Source of the DNA: a virus
Length of the DNA: 21,719 nucleotides
Virus record (IMG/VR): IMGVR_UViG_3300036978_000109
Coordinates: 1 to 21,719 of that record
Reading direction: 5' to 3' (one strand)
The position numbers were made by a program, and so were the translations under genes. This document shows positions 9,606 through 18,393 of the stretch, piece by piece; the first letter of the stretch is position 1, and every line of letters starts with the position of its first letter. The notes under the pieces were generated by a model. It was not told the DNA's origin. It did not search any database and was given only the letters and a program-made list of their open reading frames with translations.

Positions 9606-10601
9606 TTAGTATTGAGAATTCATTCCAGATTGATATGCAGCGCCAGCCATATAGGGCTGGATCATTCCCATCATCCCAGACGCAATGCCACTAGTTGCTC
9701 CACCAACAATAGCCGCAGCGGTTTGGTAACCGGATCCAGCGTATTGCGCAGCCGCAGCCTTTGGCCCAAGGACCCGCGCAACACGTTCACGCTCGACGTT
9801 TACCTGAGCGTTTAGGAAGTCTGATCGCAATGCAGTTGACTGCCTTGCCACATCTTCCGATTGCCCAAACTGCTGTTGGAGCAACTGCTGCTGCAATGTC
9901 AATCCGCCACCAACTCGCGCTTGGCTCATTTGTGTCATTGTTCCAAGACGCTGTTGTTCCAGAGCCGTAGTTCCTTGCACCATCGCCTGCTGAATACCCG
10001 CCAATTGACTTGAGTATTGCTCTTCAACCACACCCTTTTGTAGGGCGCCTTGGCTTTGCTGTGCCGCCAAACCCGATTGACCAAACGATGTGCCGGACAA
10101 TCCAGTAAACGCCTGTGATTGCTGCATACGCTGGACGTTCGTATTAGTTGCCTGATCAATCGCCGCAAGGGTATTGGTCCGTCCCGATTCAGCAATAGCG
10201 CGAACGCCCTGCATACCTTCACGGTAACTAGCAGTAAGTCCAGCAGACTGTTGTGCGTACGTCGATTCCAACTCTTGGTATCGCGAATTGAAATCACTTA
10301 GCAGTTGGTTGTAACCGCCCGTATATTTGGTCATATTCGCAGATCGATCGTCAATGAAAGTCTTGAGAATCTTGTCTTGTTCTTTCTGCTGGTATGTGCC
10401 AAGTTCTCCGTATTGGCCCCCGGCCCATTGAGCCATGTTTCGATAGGCCGCTTGTTTCTGATCGGCTGCTTGCTTTGCCAAGATGCCTGACGCAATAGCG
10501 CCACCACCAGCAACAACTCCGCCGACCACAAGGCCAGTTCCGATGGCTGCTGCCGCGCTTGCTCCAACTCCAATTCCGATTGCTGCTCCAATGAGTGACA
10601 T
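9606..10601 (-). CDS. Internal virion protein-like, Gly/Ala-rich with coiled coil (331 aa)
   Basis: The N-terminus is a Gly/Ala/Val glycine-zipper-like hydrophobic stretch (GAAIGIGVGASAAAAIGTGL, continuing to about residue 45). A long Gln/Ala-rich helical region with little Pro follows (for example LTLQQQLLQQQFGQSED), then a second Gly/Ala-rich hydrophobic patch near the C-terminus (AAAIVGGATSGIASGMMG). Known: small internal virion proteins of T7-like phages (gp14 type) combine a hydrophobic N-terminus with helical repeats and insert into the host envelope during DNA ejection. Here composition and position before two more putative ejected proteins fit that role, but no diagnostic motif exists. 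GGAG sits 6 bases before the ATG, which directly abuts the TAA of the SET-fusion gene. Confidence 0.85.
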   Translation of the reverse strand: MSLIGAAIGIGVGASAAAAIGTGLVVGGVVAGGGAIASGILAKQAADQKQAAYRNMAQWAGGQYGELGTYQQKEQDKILKTFIDDRSANMTKYTGGYNQLLSDFNSRYQELESTYAQQSAGLTASYREGMQGVRAIAESGRTNTLAAIDQATNTNVQRMQQSQAFTGLSGTSFGQSGLAAQQSQGALQKGVVEEQYSSQLAGIQQAMVQGTTALEQQRLGTMTQMSQARVGGGLTLQQQLLQQQFGQSEDVARQSTALRSDFLNAQVNVERERVARVLGPKAAAAQYAGSGYQTAAAIVGGATSGIASGMMGMIQPYMAGAAYQSGMNSQY

Positions 10602-11423
10602 TTAAATCTCCGTTTCTAATGCGAGGGCAACTCGACCAGATGTTCGATAGTCCACAGTAATTTCAGTTCCAGCAGGAATATCAAGCATGGCAATCATGTC
10701 AACATGATCGTCAATTCCAGTTGCTTGAAACTCTGCGTTTGGTTCGTGCGAGTGATTAGTAAACCGACCAGCCACGCAACGCATCCGATCTCTACGGGCC
10801 GGGGCAATACATTCACCCTTGCATATGTCACGGATTGCCACAACCCCAATCCCATGAATTGCAGATTGCTGCATCACCGTATTGCGGAAGCAGGCGTCTG
10901 TTTCGAGAAGATCGTCAGTACGCCGCATCTCTTGGTCAATGAATCCAAGCGGCAAGCCATACTCACGGACAAATGCGTTGTAATCACTTCGCGCTTTGCT
11001 GTTCCAATCAAACTCAATACCAGTCCGGCGAGTCTGAAGGATGTGCGTTTCAGATGTCATTTCATCTTCGGCGTCTTCGACCGTTTGCGCTTTGGTGGGG
11101 ACAACCGTTGTCCAATAGGTATCTGAGTGCGTGTATCCAACTCGCTTAGATCCCTTGGCGGCAGGCAGAACGTGATACCCAATGAGGCGCCGCATACCAG
11201 TATCCGTAGTCACGCTAATGTCACCAGACACAATGCAGATGTTGTCTAGGTTGGTCAGCGCACCAGTCACCATCGTCCCGGCTGGGACAAAGATAGTGCG
11301 GGCATACATATCTCCGTAGATAAGGCTTGCAGTCTCCACGTTGACCTGTGGAAGCGACAGCATTTGTTTCTCAAGATCCCTGATTTGCTCCACCCTGTTG
11401 GGGCCAATTTCATTATGAGACAT
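10602..11423 (-). CDS. Cupin-like + SET-domain fusion protein (putative lysine methyltransferase), 273 aa
   Basis: Two parts are visible. Residues about 25-115 form a beta-rich region with YARTIFVPAGTMVTGA and NICIVSGDISVTT, resembling a cupin barrel. Residues about 188-262 carry the hallmark SET motifs: GIGVVAIRDICKGE (the GxG S-adenosylmethionine-binding strand), GRFTNHSHEPNAEF (canonical RFxNHSxxPN; N223, H224, S225, P228, N229) and AGTEITVDY (canonical GEELTxDY; Tyr259). SET enzymes transfer methyl groups to lysine side chains. Only about 25 residues separate the first and second motifs, so the domain is very compact, and no post-SET cysteine cluster is seen. The start at 11423 is preferred over one at 11450 because AGAAGGA lies 8 bases upstream and the overlap with the nozzle-like gene falls to 11 bases. 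The substrate is unknown; late-operon position allows a virion or host target. Confidence 0.88.
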   Translation of the reverse strand: MSHNEIGPNRVEQIRDLEKQMLSLPQVNVETASLIYGDMYARTIFVPAGTMVTGALTNLDNICIVSGDISVTTDTGMRRLIGYHVLPAAKGSKRVGYTHSDTYWTTVVPTKAQTVEDAEDEMTSETHILQTRRTGIEFDWNSKARSDYNAFVREYGLPLGFIDQEMRRTDDLLETDACFRNTVMQQSAIHGIGVVAIRDICKGECIAPARRDRMRCVAGRFTNHSHEPNAEFQATGIDDHVDMIAMLDIPAGTEITVDYRTSGRVALALETEI

Positions 11424-13560
11424 CGCGCACCGTCCTTCTTGGTCCAACAACTTGAAGATTTAGACCGACTCGCTCAAACGCAAATGGGTATCCGGACGAA
11501 CGAACGCGAACAAACATCGCATTGTCGCGAACACGGCAGCGCAATCGGTTGTTTGCACCTTCTGCAATATTTCCAATATCGGTAACTGTTGCTGTGCTAA
11601 ATCCAGATGCAGAAACTGAGGCCGTATCTGTGGCAAGAGTTGCCACTATGGCTCCCGTAGAATCAATGTTGGTAAATCGATATTCACCAACACTTGGATC
11701 ATCTGCGTAAGCACCGTTGACTTGTTGCTGCACATACACCGGGAAATCGTCAACTTGAAAACTGATATACCAACGAGTAGCACCGCCAATAGAGCCGCGA
11801 GTCAATTGGAATTGACTTGTAGCGTTCTCAAATACTCGCAGCAGGGGCGATACAAAAGTGTCTTGTGACGTATATAAACCAGTAGCGGATGTTGCGTATG
11901 CGCCATCAACATATATGGTTATTGTCTGAGTTGCGCCACCGCCATCGTAATCGGGCGCCACTTGCTGATCGCTTCCAGCAATATCGCCGGGCAAAGACAA
12001 ATTTGCATTTCCACCATTGGCCGTAATAAACAAAACCGGATTAACCACCAAGGTGTTTATGTTGTCAGCAATGGCTTCTTGCGCTGTTGGTGCAGAAAGA
12101 ATCTGTACGGTTGGATAAGCAGAAATACCTTTTACGTTTGTGTCAGCAAGATAAGTATCAGCGCCAAGTTCAATTTGTACTTCGTTGCAAAAGGCAAGGC
12201 CGGGAGATGATGACACAATGGGACCAATTGATACAGAACTCTGTATTCGCTGTAGTGCAGATTCGTCAATAGTTGGATTGTTGGCCGGGTCGTATCCAGC
12301 AGCAACATAGCCATCAATTCCGACAATTAACGATGAATCAAAGATTCCAAGTTGGCCAGTTGAACTACCAAAGATTGCTACTTGCACCCGGCCATCGTCT
12401 GTCAACATCTGCGCTTGCGAAAAGGCGCCATAGAAATTTGGGTCATACATCTTGAATGGGAAGAACCCATCCGTCTGCTCTGAGTAGAACAAATGGGTGC
12501 TACTTGAAGGCTGATCAATTCTGGTAAGAAAGACCCAAACACCTCTTCGCTCAACGTCATAAGTAATTGATGGGCTGATATCTTCCCACTTCAAATTTGC
12601 AAAGAACGAATCAAGTTTGTCTCGCGATATCAGTTGACCACGATCAACATTAAAGTCGTTGGGAGTAATCCGGTACAGGCCGTCTTGAGACAACAAGAAC
12701 ACGGATTTCTCCGGACCATTGCACCATCCTCTTGGTCCGCAGATACCAACCGTTCTACTCAGTTGTTGAATTGACGCACTTCCAAAGATTGGATCTTGCG
12801 TCAACATCGACATTGATTTCTTGCCAGCAAAGATAATGCTGCCCTGACCAAACGGAATTGAGCAAATAATTTCATCGCCCGGTACGCCGAAGTCACCATT
12901 ATTGCCAGCAATTGCATCCCCGGCGCCTGCTGTTACTACTGACCAAATATCCGGGTCATCAATTTGAGACATGAACCAGACATTCTCAAGTTGCTTAACT
13001 CCACCAAGAACTAAACGTCCACCGTACAAAACAATGTTTGTCGCGGTATAGGTAATTCCGCCAATGACCTTTTTGATATTTACATCAGGACCAGTTGTAG
13101 CAACCGCCCATAATGACCATACTGGCGGGTTGGCAAACAAATTCACCTTGACGTAATTAGACCCATCTACAAAGTAGCAGTACTGACCACGCTGAACAGC
13201 CTCAACGCGGGCAGTCGTATTAAGACAGGCCGCTGCTGAAGATGATGGGCCAAGTACCTGTTGTGGATTTCCACCGGGATCCATGTAATAGATCTTGCCA
13301 GAGTTGGCTACTAACAGCCGATCCTTAATGACTGGCGGATCTCCAGAGAATGCGTTTGTTCTAACGATGCATTGAACTGATCCGCTGGCAAACTTGTATA
13401 AGCGATTGAACCCCGGACGCGTACCCAAGCGCACACGCCTGCGAAACGGATCAGCAGGAATCATGTCAAGAATGTCGTGCGTATACCCCTCTGGCACTCC
13501 ACTATATGGAACGTCAGTAACCCATCCGCGAATAGGGATAATCGCTTGGGTGTATGGCAT
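11413..13560 (-). CDS. Tail nozzle / tail tubular protein B-like structural protein, 715 aa
   Basis: A long beta-rich protein without signal peptide or membrane helix. The N-terminus (PIRGWVTDVPYSGVPEGYTH, then DPFRRRVRLGTRPGFNRLY) resembles the opening of phage tail-nozzle and stabilisation proteins, where a defined entry loop precedes propeller-like blades. Repeated blade-like segments follow: DRLLVANSGKIYYMD, NIVLYGGRLVLGG, GSIIFAGKKSMSMLT, VFLLSQDGLYRIT, GVWVFLTRIDQPSSS. From about residue 450 it becomes a Thr/Ser-rich beta region resembling fibre or cell-wall-contact modules. Known: in podoviruses such a protein forms the distal tail tube below the adaptor. The ATG overlaps the previous stop as TAATG, with AAGG 8 bases upstream. 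A nozzle is the best reading; another propeller-type tail protein is possible. Confidence 0.9.
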   Translation of the reverse strand: MPYTQAIIPIRGWVTDVPYSGVPEGYTHDILDMIPADPFRRRVRLGTRPGFNRLYKFASGSVQCIVRTNAFSGDPPVIKDRLLVANSGKIYYMDPGGNPQQVLGPSSSAAACLNTTARVEAVQRGQYCYFVDGSNYVKVNLFANPPVWSLWAVATTGPDVNIKKVIGGITYTATNIVLYGGRLVLGGVKQLENVWFMSQIDDPDIWSVVTAGAGDAIAGNNGDFGVPGDEIICSIPFGQGSIIFAGKKSMSMLTQDPIFGSASIQQLSRTVGICGPRGWCNGPEKSVFLLSQDGLYRITPNDFNVDRGQLISRDKLDSFFANLKWEDISPSITYDVERRGVWVFLTRIDQPSSSTHLFYSEQTDGFFPFKMYDPNFYGAFSQAQMLTDDGRVQVAIFGSSTGQLGIFDSSLIVGIDGYVAAGYDPANNPTIDESALQRIQSSVSIGPIVSSSPGLAFCNEVQIELGADTYLADTNVKGISAYPTVQILSAPTAQEAIADNINTLVVNPVLFITANGGNANLSLPGDIAGSDQQVAPDYDGGGATQTITIYVDGAYATSATGLYTSQDTFVSPLLRVFENATSQFQLTRGSIGGATRWYISFQVDDFPVYVQQQVNGAYADDPSVGEYRFTNIDSTGAIVATLATDTASVSASGFSTATVTDIGNIAEGANNRLRCRVRDNAMFVRVRSSGYPFAFERVGLNLQVVGPRRTVRDVS

Positions 13561-15023
13561 TAAGAAAGCCTTATGGCAATTACTTCACAATTTGTTTGAA
13601 CAACACCAGTACCACCAGAACCACCACCCCATCTCAAAACATTCACCGTGTTTGCTCCGTTAAATGCATATGTTGGAACAAATCGACAATGTTGCGAATC
13701 AGCGGGTATGCCTGCGGTAGCAGCCCAAACTTCGTTTCTCCAATACCAAGAAAGTCCAGTTGTTCCAGCCGCAGTAAAAGGCGGAACTGATCCAAGGTCA
13801 TATCCACCAAACACTACAAAAGTTTCTCCTGCTTCAACAATTGCCCTACACGTTACTGATGCGGATCCAGTTCCATCAAGTCTTGCGTGGCTAATTGGAA
13901 ACCGAGTAATTACACCAACAGTTAGGGTTGTTACATCAAGATCTAAATTGATGGCCGTACCCCCACTTACGTCAAGTTTGGTCCATATGGTGTTGGCTGT
14001 ACCAAGCGCTGTGAACGCCGAAGGAACTAGGCCAAGCATCGTTCTCGATTGCGCTTGAGTAAGAGCAGATACGTTTGTCGCAGACGCTGTGCCACTTGGA
14101 GTACCAAGGAATGACGGTACGGCAACTTGCGCAAGTTTGGCAACGGTTACTCCGTTGTCTGCAATTGCTGCACCAGCAACCGATCCCGCTGGAACACTAA
14201 TAGTAGTGCCAGCATTAAGAGTCAATGCGCCATTACTTAAAGTAATTCCGCCGCTTGATGTTAAGCCACTTGCACCAGCAGAAAGCCCTGTTGCGGTAAC
14301 AGCGCCAGTAAGAGCAACTCCAGTCGTTGTTGCAGAAATTCTGGTAGTGCCATCAACAGATATGTCAGCAGTCGTTGATGCAGTTGTATTTGCAGGATCT
14401 GCTGCAATTAAAACCGATCCAGTTGAATTACTTGCGCTGATCTGCACATATTCAGCGGTAGTACTTGTGGTGTCCTTCAACCGAATGATTGGAGTGGCGC
14501 CCTGAATATGCAGTTGATCTAAAGGAGCAGACGTTCCAATGCCAACATTGCCAGTAGAACTAATTCGCATGAGTTCATCACCACCAACACTCGTATTTCT
14601 TCCTCTCCAAAATGCAAATGCATCCGTTGCTGCTGGTTGGCCAATAGCCCAATCTTGAATAGTGCTTTGGGTAATTTGAATTTGGCTACCAGTTACTCCT
14701 GCGGTGTTCTGCACTATTTCGACAATTCCGTTTGTCGGACCAAGAACAGCGGTATGGAGTTTTACTTGTGGAGATGCGGTTCCAATGCCTACCCGGTTGT
14801 TGGTCTGGTCAACAGCAAGCGTTGCGGCGGCTAATGTAGAGTTAGTGCCGCTGTACACGGGCGCCTGATACTTCAGCGCCGACCATACGTTTGTTCCATC
14901 ACCAATCTTTAGATTGCGCGTGTCGGTTTCGTAACCAATCTCTCCTGCTGCAAGGATAACGGAGCCAGAAACTGCGTTCCAATTCGCGACCGTGTCTCGT
15001 CGTATCTGAATCTTTGATGCCAC
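13560..15023 (-). CDS. Tail fibre protein with tropism-determinant-like N-terminal domain, 487 aa
   Basis: The N-terminus (KIQIRRDTVANWNAVSGSVI, then AAGEIGYETDTRNLKIGDG) matches the attachment domain seen at the start of many phage fibres and of Bordetella phage major tropism determinant. Next comes a fibre shaft of short beta repeats, including NRVGIGTASPQVKLH and GNVGIGTSAPLDQLHI, then low-complexity Thr/Ala/Gly repeats at about 195-310. A compact C-terminal region of about 140 residues with WYWRNEVWAATAGI and a Gly-rich loop (LRWGGGSGGTG) may be the receptor-binding head. The start is GTG at 15023 with GGAG 7 bases upstream. No chaperone or DGR repeat is visible. It lies immediately upstream of the nozzle-like gene, joined by TAATG, and is one of two fibre-like proteins in the window. 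Confidence 0.9.
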   Translation of the reverse strand: MASKIQIRRDTVANWNAVSGSVILAAGEIGYETDTRNLKIGDGTNVWSALKYQAPVYSGTNSTLAAATLAVDQTNNRVGIGTASPQVKLHTAVLGPTNGIVEIVQNTAGVTGSQIQITQSTIQDWAIGQPAATDAFAFWRGRNTSVGGDELMRISSTGNVGIGTSAPLDQLHIQGATPIIRLKDTTSTTAEYVQISASNSTGSVLIAADPANTTASTTADISVDGTTRISATTTGVALTGAVTATGLSAGASGLTSSGGITLSNGALTLNAGTTISVPAGSVAGAAIADNGVTVAKLAQVAVPSFLGTPSGTASATNVSALTQAQSRTMLGLVPSAFTALGTANTIWTKLDVSGGTAINLDLDVTTLTVGVITRFPISHARLDGTGSASVTCRAIVEAGETFVVFGGYDLGSVPPFTAAGTTGLSWYWRNEVWAATAGIPADSQHCRFVPTYAFNGANTVNVLRWGGGSGGTGVVQTNCEVIAIRLS

Positions 15024-15041
15024 TTGCTGACTCCGTTTCTA

Positions 15042-15152
15042 TTAGAACTGCTTCTTGCTGCGTAGGTAATAACCACCGACCACGCCACACACCAATGCCA
15101 AGCCGACTGCCCAAACACTACCGATGAATGAACTTAGATCTGCAAGAATCAT
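15042..15152 (-). CDS. Small single-helix membrane protein, 36 aa
   Basis: This very short gene starts with ATG at 15152, overlapping the stop of the lipoprotein gene as ATGA, and has the best ribosome-binding site in the area, AGGAG 5 bases upstream. The protein has a short N-terminus (MILADLSS), one hydrophobic helix at about residues 9-29 (FIGSVWAVGLALVCGVVGG) and a positively charged tail (YYLRSKKQF), which predicts an outside-N, inside-C orientation by the positive-inside rule. Together with the two membrane genes upstream it may belong to a lysis or membrane-remodelling cassette; holin-like and regulatory functions are both possible. The family is not recognised. The coding call rests on ribosome-site strength, coupling and the coherent membrane-protein pattern. 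Confidence 0.75.
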   Translation of the reverse strand: MILADLSSFIGSVWAVGLALVCGVVGGYYLRSKKQF

Positions 15153-15637
15153 GGCTTCTCCTGAGCGGCCCTCGCCTTGACAAAGGCGGCGTTGAAGTAA
15201 GGATCAGAGGCGCGTTGGGCCGCTATAAATTCGCGGGCGTTCTCTGGTTTTGATGGGTCAAGCATATTTGCTGCCAACTCCGCCTCCTGACGGGGCCTGC
15301 GCGGAATCCAACCAATAGCAAGCCTGATAGCAGTACCAATTCCTGTCTGCCAAAGGATCACCGCTACAGCCACTAGAACTGCCGCTAGGGCAACCCAAGT
15401 CAACGTGGACATCCAAGCCGGAGTCTTGTCCTCGACTCCTCCTAGTGCTACATGAATCCCTGCCGCAAGGGTGTCAATGCGCGTTGCCCCAGCGACAACT
15501 ACCGGATCATTGATTGCAGCCCCATGACTTGCAAGCAATTGAGCCTCGCTGCGGATCTCGTTGCTATTGGAAGCAATCCGGGTAACCGGAGAGCATCCTC
15601 CAACAAGGAACATGACTAGGAGTCCAAGAAGCATCAT
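15149..15637 (-). CDS. Putative lipoprotein with an internal membrane segment, 162 aa
   Basis: The N-terminus MMLLGLLVMFLVGGCSPVTR is a short lipoprotein signal with lipobox VGGC (Cys15), so export and lipidation are likely. After a soluble stretch at 16-75, a strong hydrophobic segment at about 77-98 (WVALAAVLVAVAVILW) and a weaker one to about 112 precede a charged, Ala-rich C-terminus. The start overlaps the upstream coiled-coil gene (ATGATG: a start at either Met gives a 4- or 1-base overlap). Known: outer-membrane spanin subunits are small lipoproteins encoded next to or overlapping an inner-membrane coiled-coil subunit, but they normally lack a second membrane helix, so this is not a standard case. 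A membrane-anchored virion or lysis accessory protein is the alternative. Confidence 0.86.
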   Translation of the reverse strand: MMLLGLLVMFLVGGCSPVTRIASNSNEIRSEAQLLASHGAAINDPVVVAGATRIDTLAAGIHVALGGVEDKTPAWMSTLTWVALAAVLVAVAVILWQTGIGTAIRLAIGWIPRRPRQEAELAANMLDPSKPENAREFIAAQRASDPYFNAAFVKARAAQEKP

Positions 15638-15897
15638 GGCCGGGCTTCCATCCGTTCTAGTCGCTTCTCGACTTGGCTGACGCGCTCACCAATGACGCGA
15701 ATCTGGGCGCTGGCGTCAGCGTTGCGATCCTTGATCAGGTTGATATCTGCCGCAATGCATTCTAATAGGTGCTGCTGGTGTTCGTCCTTCTCTAAACGGC
15801 GCCCAACGTAAACGATGGCCCCAATGATCAAGATTGAAGTCAAGATCAATTGGGTCTTCTCAAGAGCAAAGCGTGTCGGTGTATTTTGATTTGTCAT
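15634..15897 (-). CDS. Small membrane protein with C-terminal coiled coil, 87 aa
   Basis: The N-terminus is polar (MTNQNTPTRFALEK), followed by one membrane helix at about residues 16-32 (LILTSILIIGAIVYVG) and then an entirely helical charged region at 33-87 with heptad-like spacing (VIGERVSQVEKRLERMEARP). This matches the layout of an inner-membrane spanin subunit, and equally that of a small membrane-anchored holin-like protein. The downstream gene, a lipoprotein, overlaps its stop by 4 bases, as in two-component spanin pairs. No clear ribosome-binding site is seen upstream of 15897; the previous gene ends 14 bases earlier. No endolysin is visible in this window, so a lysis role remains an inference. 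Confidence 0.84.
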   Translation of the reverse strand: MTNQNTPTRFALEKTQLILTSILIIGAIVYVGRRLEKDEHQQHLLECIAADINLIKDRNADASAQIRVIGERVSQVEKRLERMEARP

Positions 15898-15911
15898 GTG
15901 TTGATTTTTAG

Positions 15912-16214
15912 TTACGCAAACACGCGGTAAGGAATGGCTGGTAGTGGGTCAAAGGTTGGCAAGGATTCAATCTGCTCAGTAGTTAAATCGATCATGGCGC
16001 GGATATTCGTGTGCCAACGATTGTCACCGGGGCTGGTCTGCACACCATCAATATCCACGGTAGGTGGGATAGGACCGATGTGGTCGATAGAGATTCCGGT
16101 AGTAGGAATGACTATGACCTCACCTTCGATATCGGTGATTTCCTGCGCAACACCAGCGGCAATGAGTGCGTCTTCCATGTCAGACTCTGTAGTTGTGCGG
16201 AGCATATAGTCCAT
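15912..16214 (-). CDS. Small phage protein downstream of the fibre gene, 100 aa
   Basis: A small acidic soluble protein with no signal or membrane segment. The first 35 residues look like an alpha/beta start (ESDMEDALIAAGVAQEI), a Pro-rich middle follows (IDHIGPIPPTVDIDGVQTSP), and the end carries RWHTNIRAMIDL and the Pro-rich closing motif FDPLPAIPYRVFA. Similar short proteins with WHxN-like and PxxPYRVF-like endings often sit directly after tail-fibre genes in phages; their function is not established to my knowledge. It begins 2 bases after the fibre stop with no clear ribosome site, which favours coupled translation. A fibre-associated or assembly role is an inference from position. Confidence 0.85.
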   Translation of the reverse strand: MDYMLRTTTESDMEDALIAAGVAQEITDIEGEVIVIPTTGISIDHIGPIPPTVDIDGVQTSPGDNRWHTNIRAMIDLTTEQIESLPTFDPLPAIPYRVFA

Positions 16215-16216
16215 GT

Positions 16217-18393
16217 TTAGCCAGTCGTAAGAGATTTAAGTTGGGTGTTGGTAAGACGAGTTGGAAAATATTTTAATGAACGAATATGACCGTTCTTAAA
16301 ATAGATGTCATTAGGACTGGAAACAACATCTCCTCCAATGACCATTTTTGTAAGTACACCAGCACTAACAAGCGTTCCCAATGTATCAGTCCCAACAGAT
16401 CCACCATTTGCAACGATTGCAAAATTGTTGGTATCCCACGCATATCCCATCTTGTAGACCGTATTAAGCGTAGGTGCATATCCGCTGTCTGCTGCTCCTT
16501 GAAACGACGCAGCACCACCAACGGTGGTCAACAAGTATTCGTTTGCTGCACCGCCAACTTTGAATCCCATGCGGACATAGTTACTCGTACTATCATCGCT
16601 AATGGATGCGTTCAAATTCTGTATGTTAGATTTAATAATATCCGACACAGCAATCATTGTCCCTGCGCCAACGCTGAACCACGAGGTGAAATTTTCGCCT
16701 GTTGCGTAGCAATGATCGAATGTCCGCGTTCCGGCACTCCCGCCCGTAAGAATTGTCGAAGATGCACCGGAGCCTGCTTCTACTTGTACGCCCCAAACTT
16801 GCACGGTCGCTGTTTCATCGTTACCAGTAATGCTGTCCCACAACATGATTTGTGGAGTTGCATCAACAGTACTAACAGTTTGTGTGTAACTGAATCGAGT
16901 CCATGTTGGAGTAACGAAACAATTGAATCCAGCATCACCAGCCGCCAATCCAAGACGAATGCCGACATTTGCTGTTCCAGAAACAGTTCGCATCCACACA
17001 CTCATGGTGTATGCGGTTGATGCTGTAGCAGTAGTAAAAGTCTGTCGTATTCTTGAATACGAACCACCAGTTTTATTCAATACAATTTGAGTTACTCCTA
17101 AACCACCCGTTGGGTTAGGAGCATCGGTTACAGTTGAAACTACAGGATTAAATGAAGAACCATTATCTAGTAACCAAATGGCGTTTGCAAGATTTGTATT
17201 ATAAGTAGTGAGATTTATTGCCTGTGCCTCAATCAACAACCCACTTGGTTGAGTTGTACTAACTGAACTTATGGCCGTGGTTGTCGGGATGTAATCGGTA
17301 GCAACCGTGGCAGTAGGCACATATTCAACTTGGAAACCGAAAATCGACAGATCAAGTGTGTCAGTTGAAAAGAAACCGCCAAATAAAGTAACTTCGGTTA
17401 AAGGATTCACACTTACAAAACCGAATCGTTGCCATACAGTCGTAGCCTCTGTAGTGAGAGTTATGCTGCTACTTAAAGTCACAGCAAAATTTTGAGTACC
17501 AACTTTATTGGATTTTGCATAAAACGAAACTACAATAATTTTACCAGCAATGTTTGAAAGACTCAGTACTTGTTTTATGCCAGCATTCTCATTACTTGAT
17601 GTGATTCTTGTAGCAGTACCACTCAATCCAAACGGTGCTGATTCAAAGCCAGACTGAAGCGTTGCAGCGTGTGCGCCATTTGCTTGACCCCAAGTAGGTG
17701 TTACAGTAAATGAATTGGATTGCAGTATGAAGTTGGTACGGGTTGTGACCGCATTGTCGAACCGTGGAGTATTCCACAATGAGACAGAAGTAGAAGTGTT
17801 TTCTTTGTACACAGACGGCGTAGACCCAAGATTCAACTGCGGCTCAGTAATAAACAACAGCACTTGCGCGTTGACTGGGTTGTAAATTCCAACGCCAATT
17901 GATGGGAATGCCCCCAAGCCACCCGTTGGTATTGCCGAATAAACAATAACACTACCCGCACCCCACCCTGTATATGACCCAAGTTGGCTTACACCATTGA
18001 CGGTGAAAGTATCTCCAGTTGCGTTATTACTTGGGAATCCCACCAACTCGTCAAGGCGGAACGCGGCTCCAATTTTATTTGTAACCCTGAATTTAATTGT
18101 ATATCGCATTCCAGTAACGCCAGAGCCAAGCGATTGATACATATAAGTAGATAGACCATTCGTGCCAATCAACAACACTTTGCTGCCTGTGGTCGTATAC
18201 GTTTCGGCACTACCACCAAGCGACCATCCTGTAGGCGGAGATCCACTAGCCGCGGCCAAGGACGAGTTCCTAAACAAATTTTCCGCAGCAATCTCTACAT
18301 ACCCCTGCGTGTTCACAGAGGTCCTAGTGCTTGCGCTGGTGAATGTCAGACGAGAATCAAGAACGCCACCTAGAAAATTCAAATCTAAAGTAG
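16217..18393 (-). repeat. Second of two related protein-level units of the large fibre
   Basis: Protein-level repeat, boundaries approximate. It runs from about residue 630 to the end of the fibre and begins LDLNFLGGVLDSRLTF, echoing LSLDFTTGVLDSRLTF of the first unit. It ends IRSLKYFPTRLTNTQLKSL, echoing the end of the first unit. It is longer by about 130 residues because of an extra jelly-roll module (start TRTNFILQSNSFTVTPTW). Similarity at the DNA level appears low, so the duplication is old. Confidence 0.7.

Noticed and set aside
11424-11450. Earlier ATG for the SET-fusion gene adding nine residues
   Set aside because: It lengthens the overlap with the nozzle-like gene to 38 bases, while AGAAGGA supports the start at 11423.
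14090-14420. Thr/Ala-rich repeats in the second fibre as a diversity-generating retroelement target
   Set aside because: No template repeat, reverse transcriptase or adenine-biased variable repeat is visible in this window.
16286-17020. Plus-strand Cys/Ser-rich frame of 244 residues
   Set aside because: Antisense to the beta-rich large fibre; composition is typical of a shadow, with no neighbours on the plus strand.
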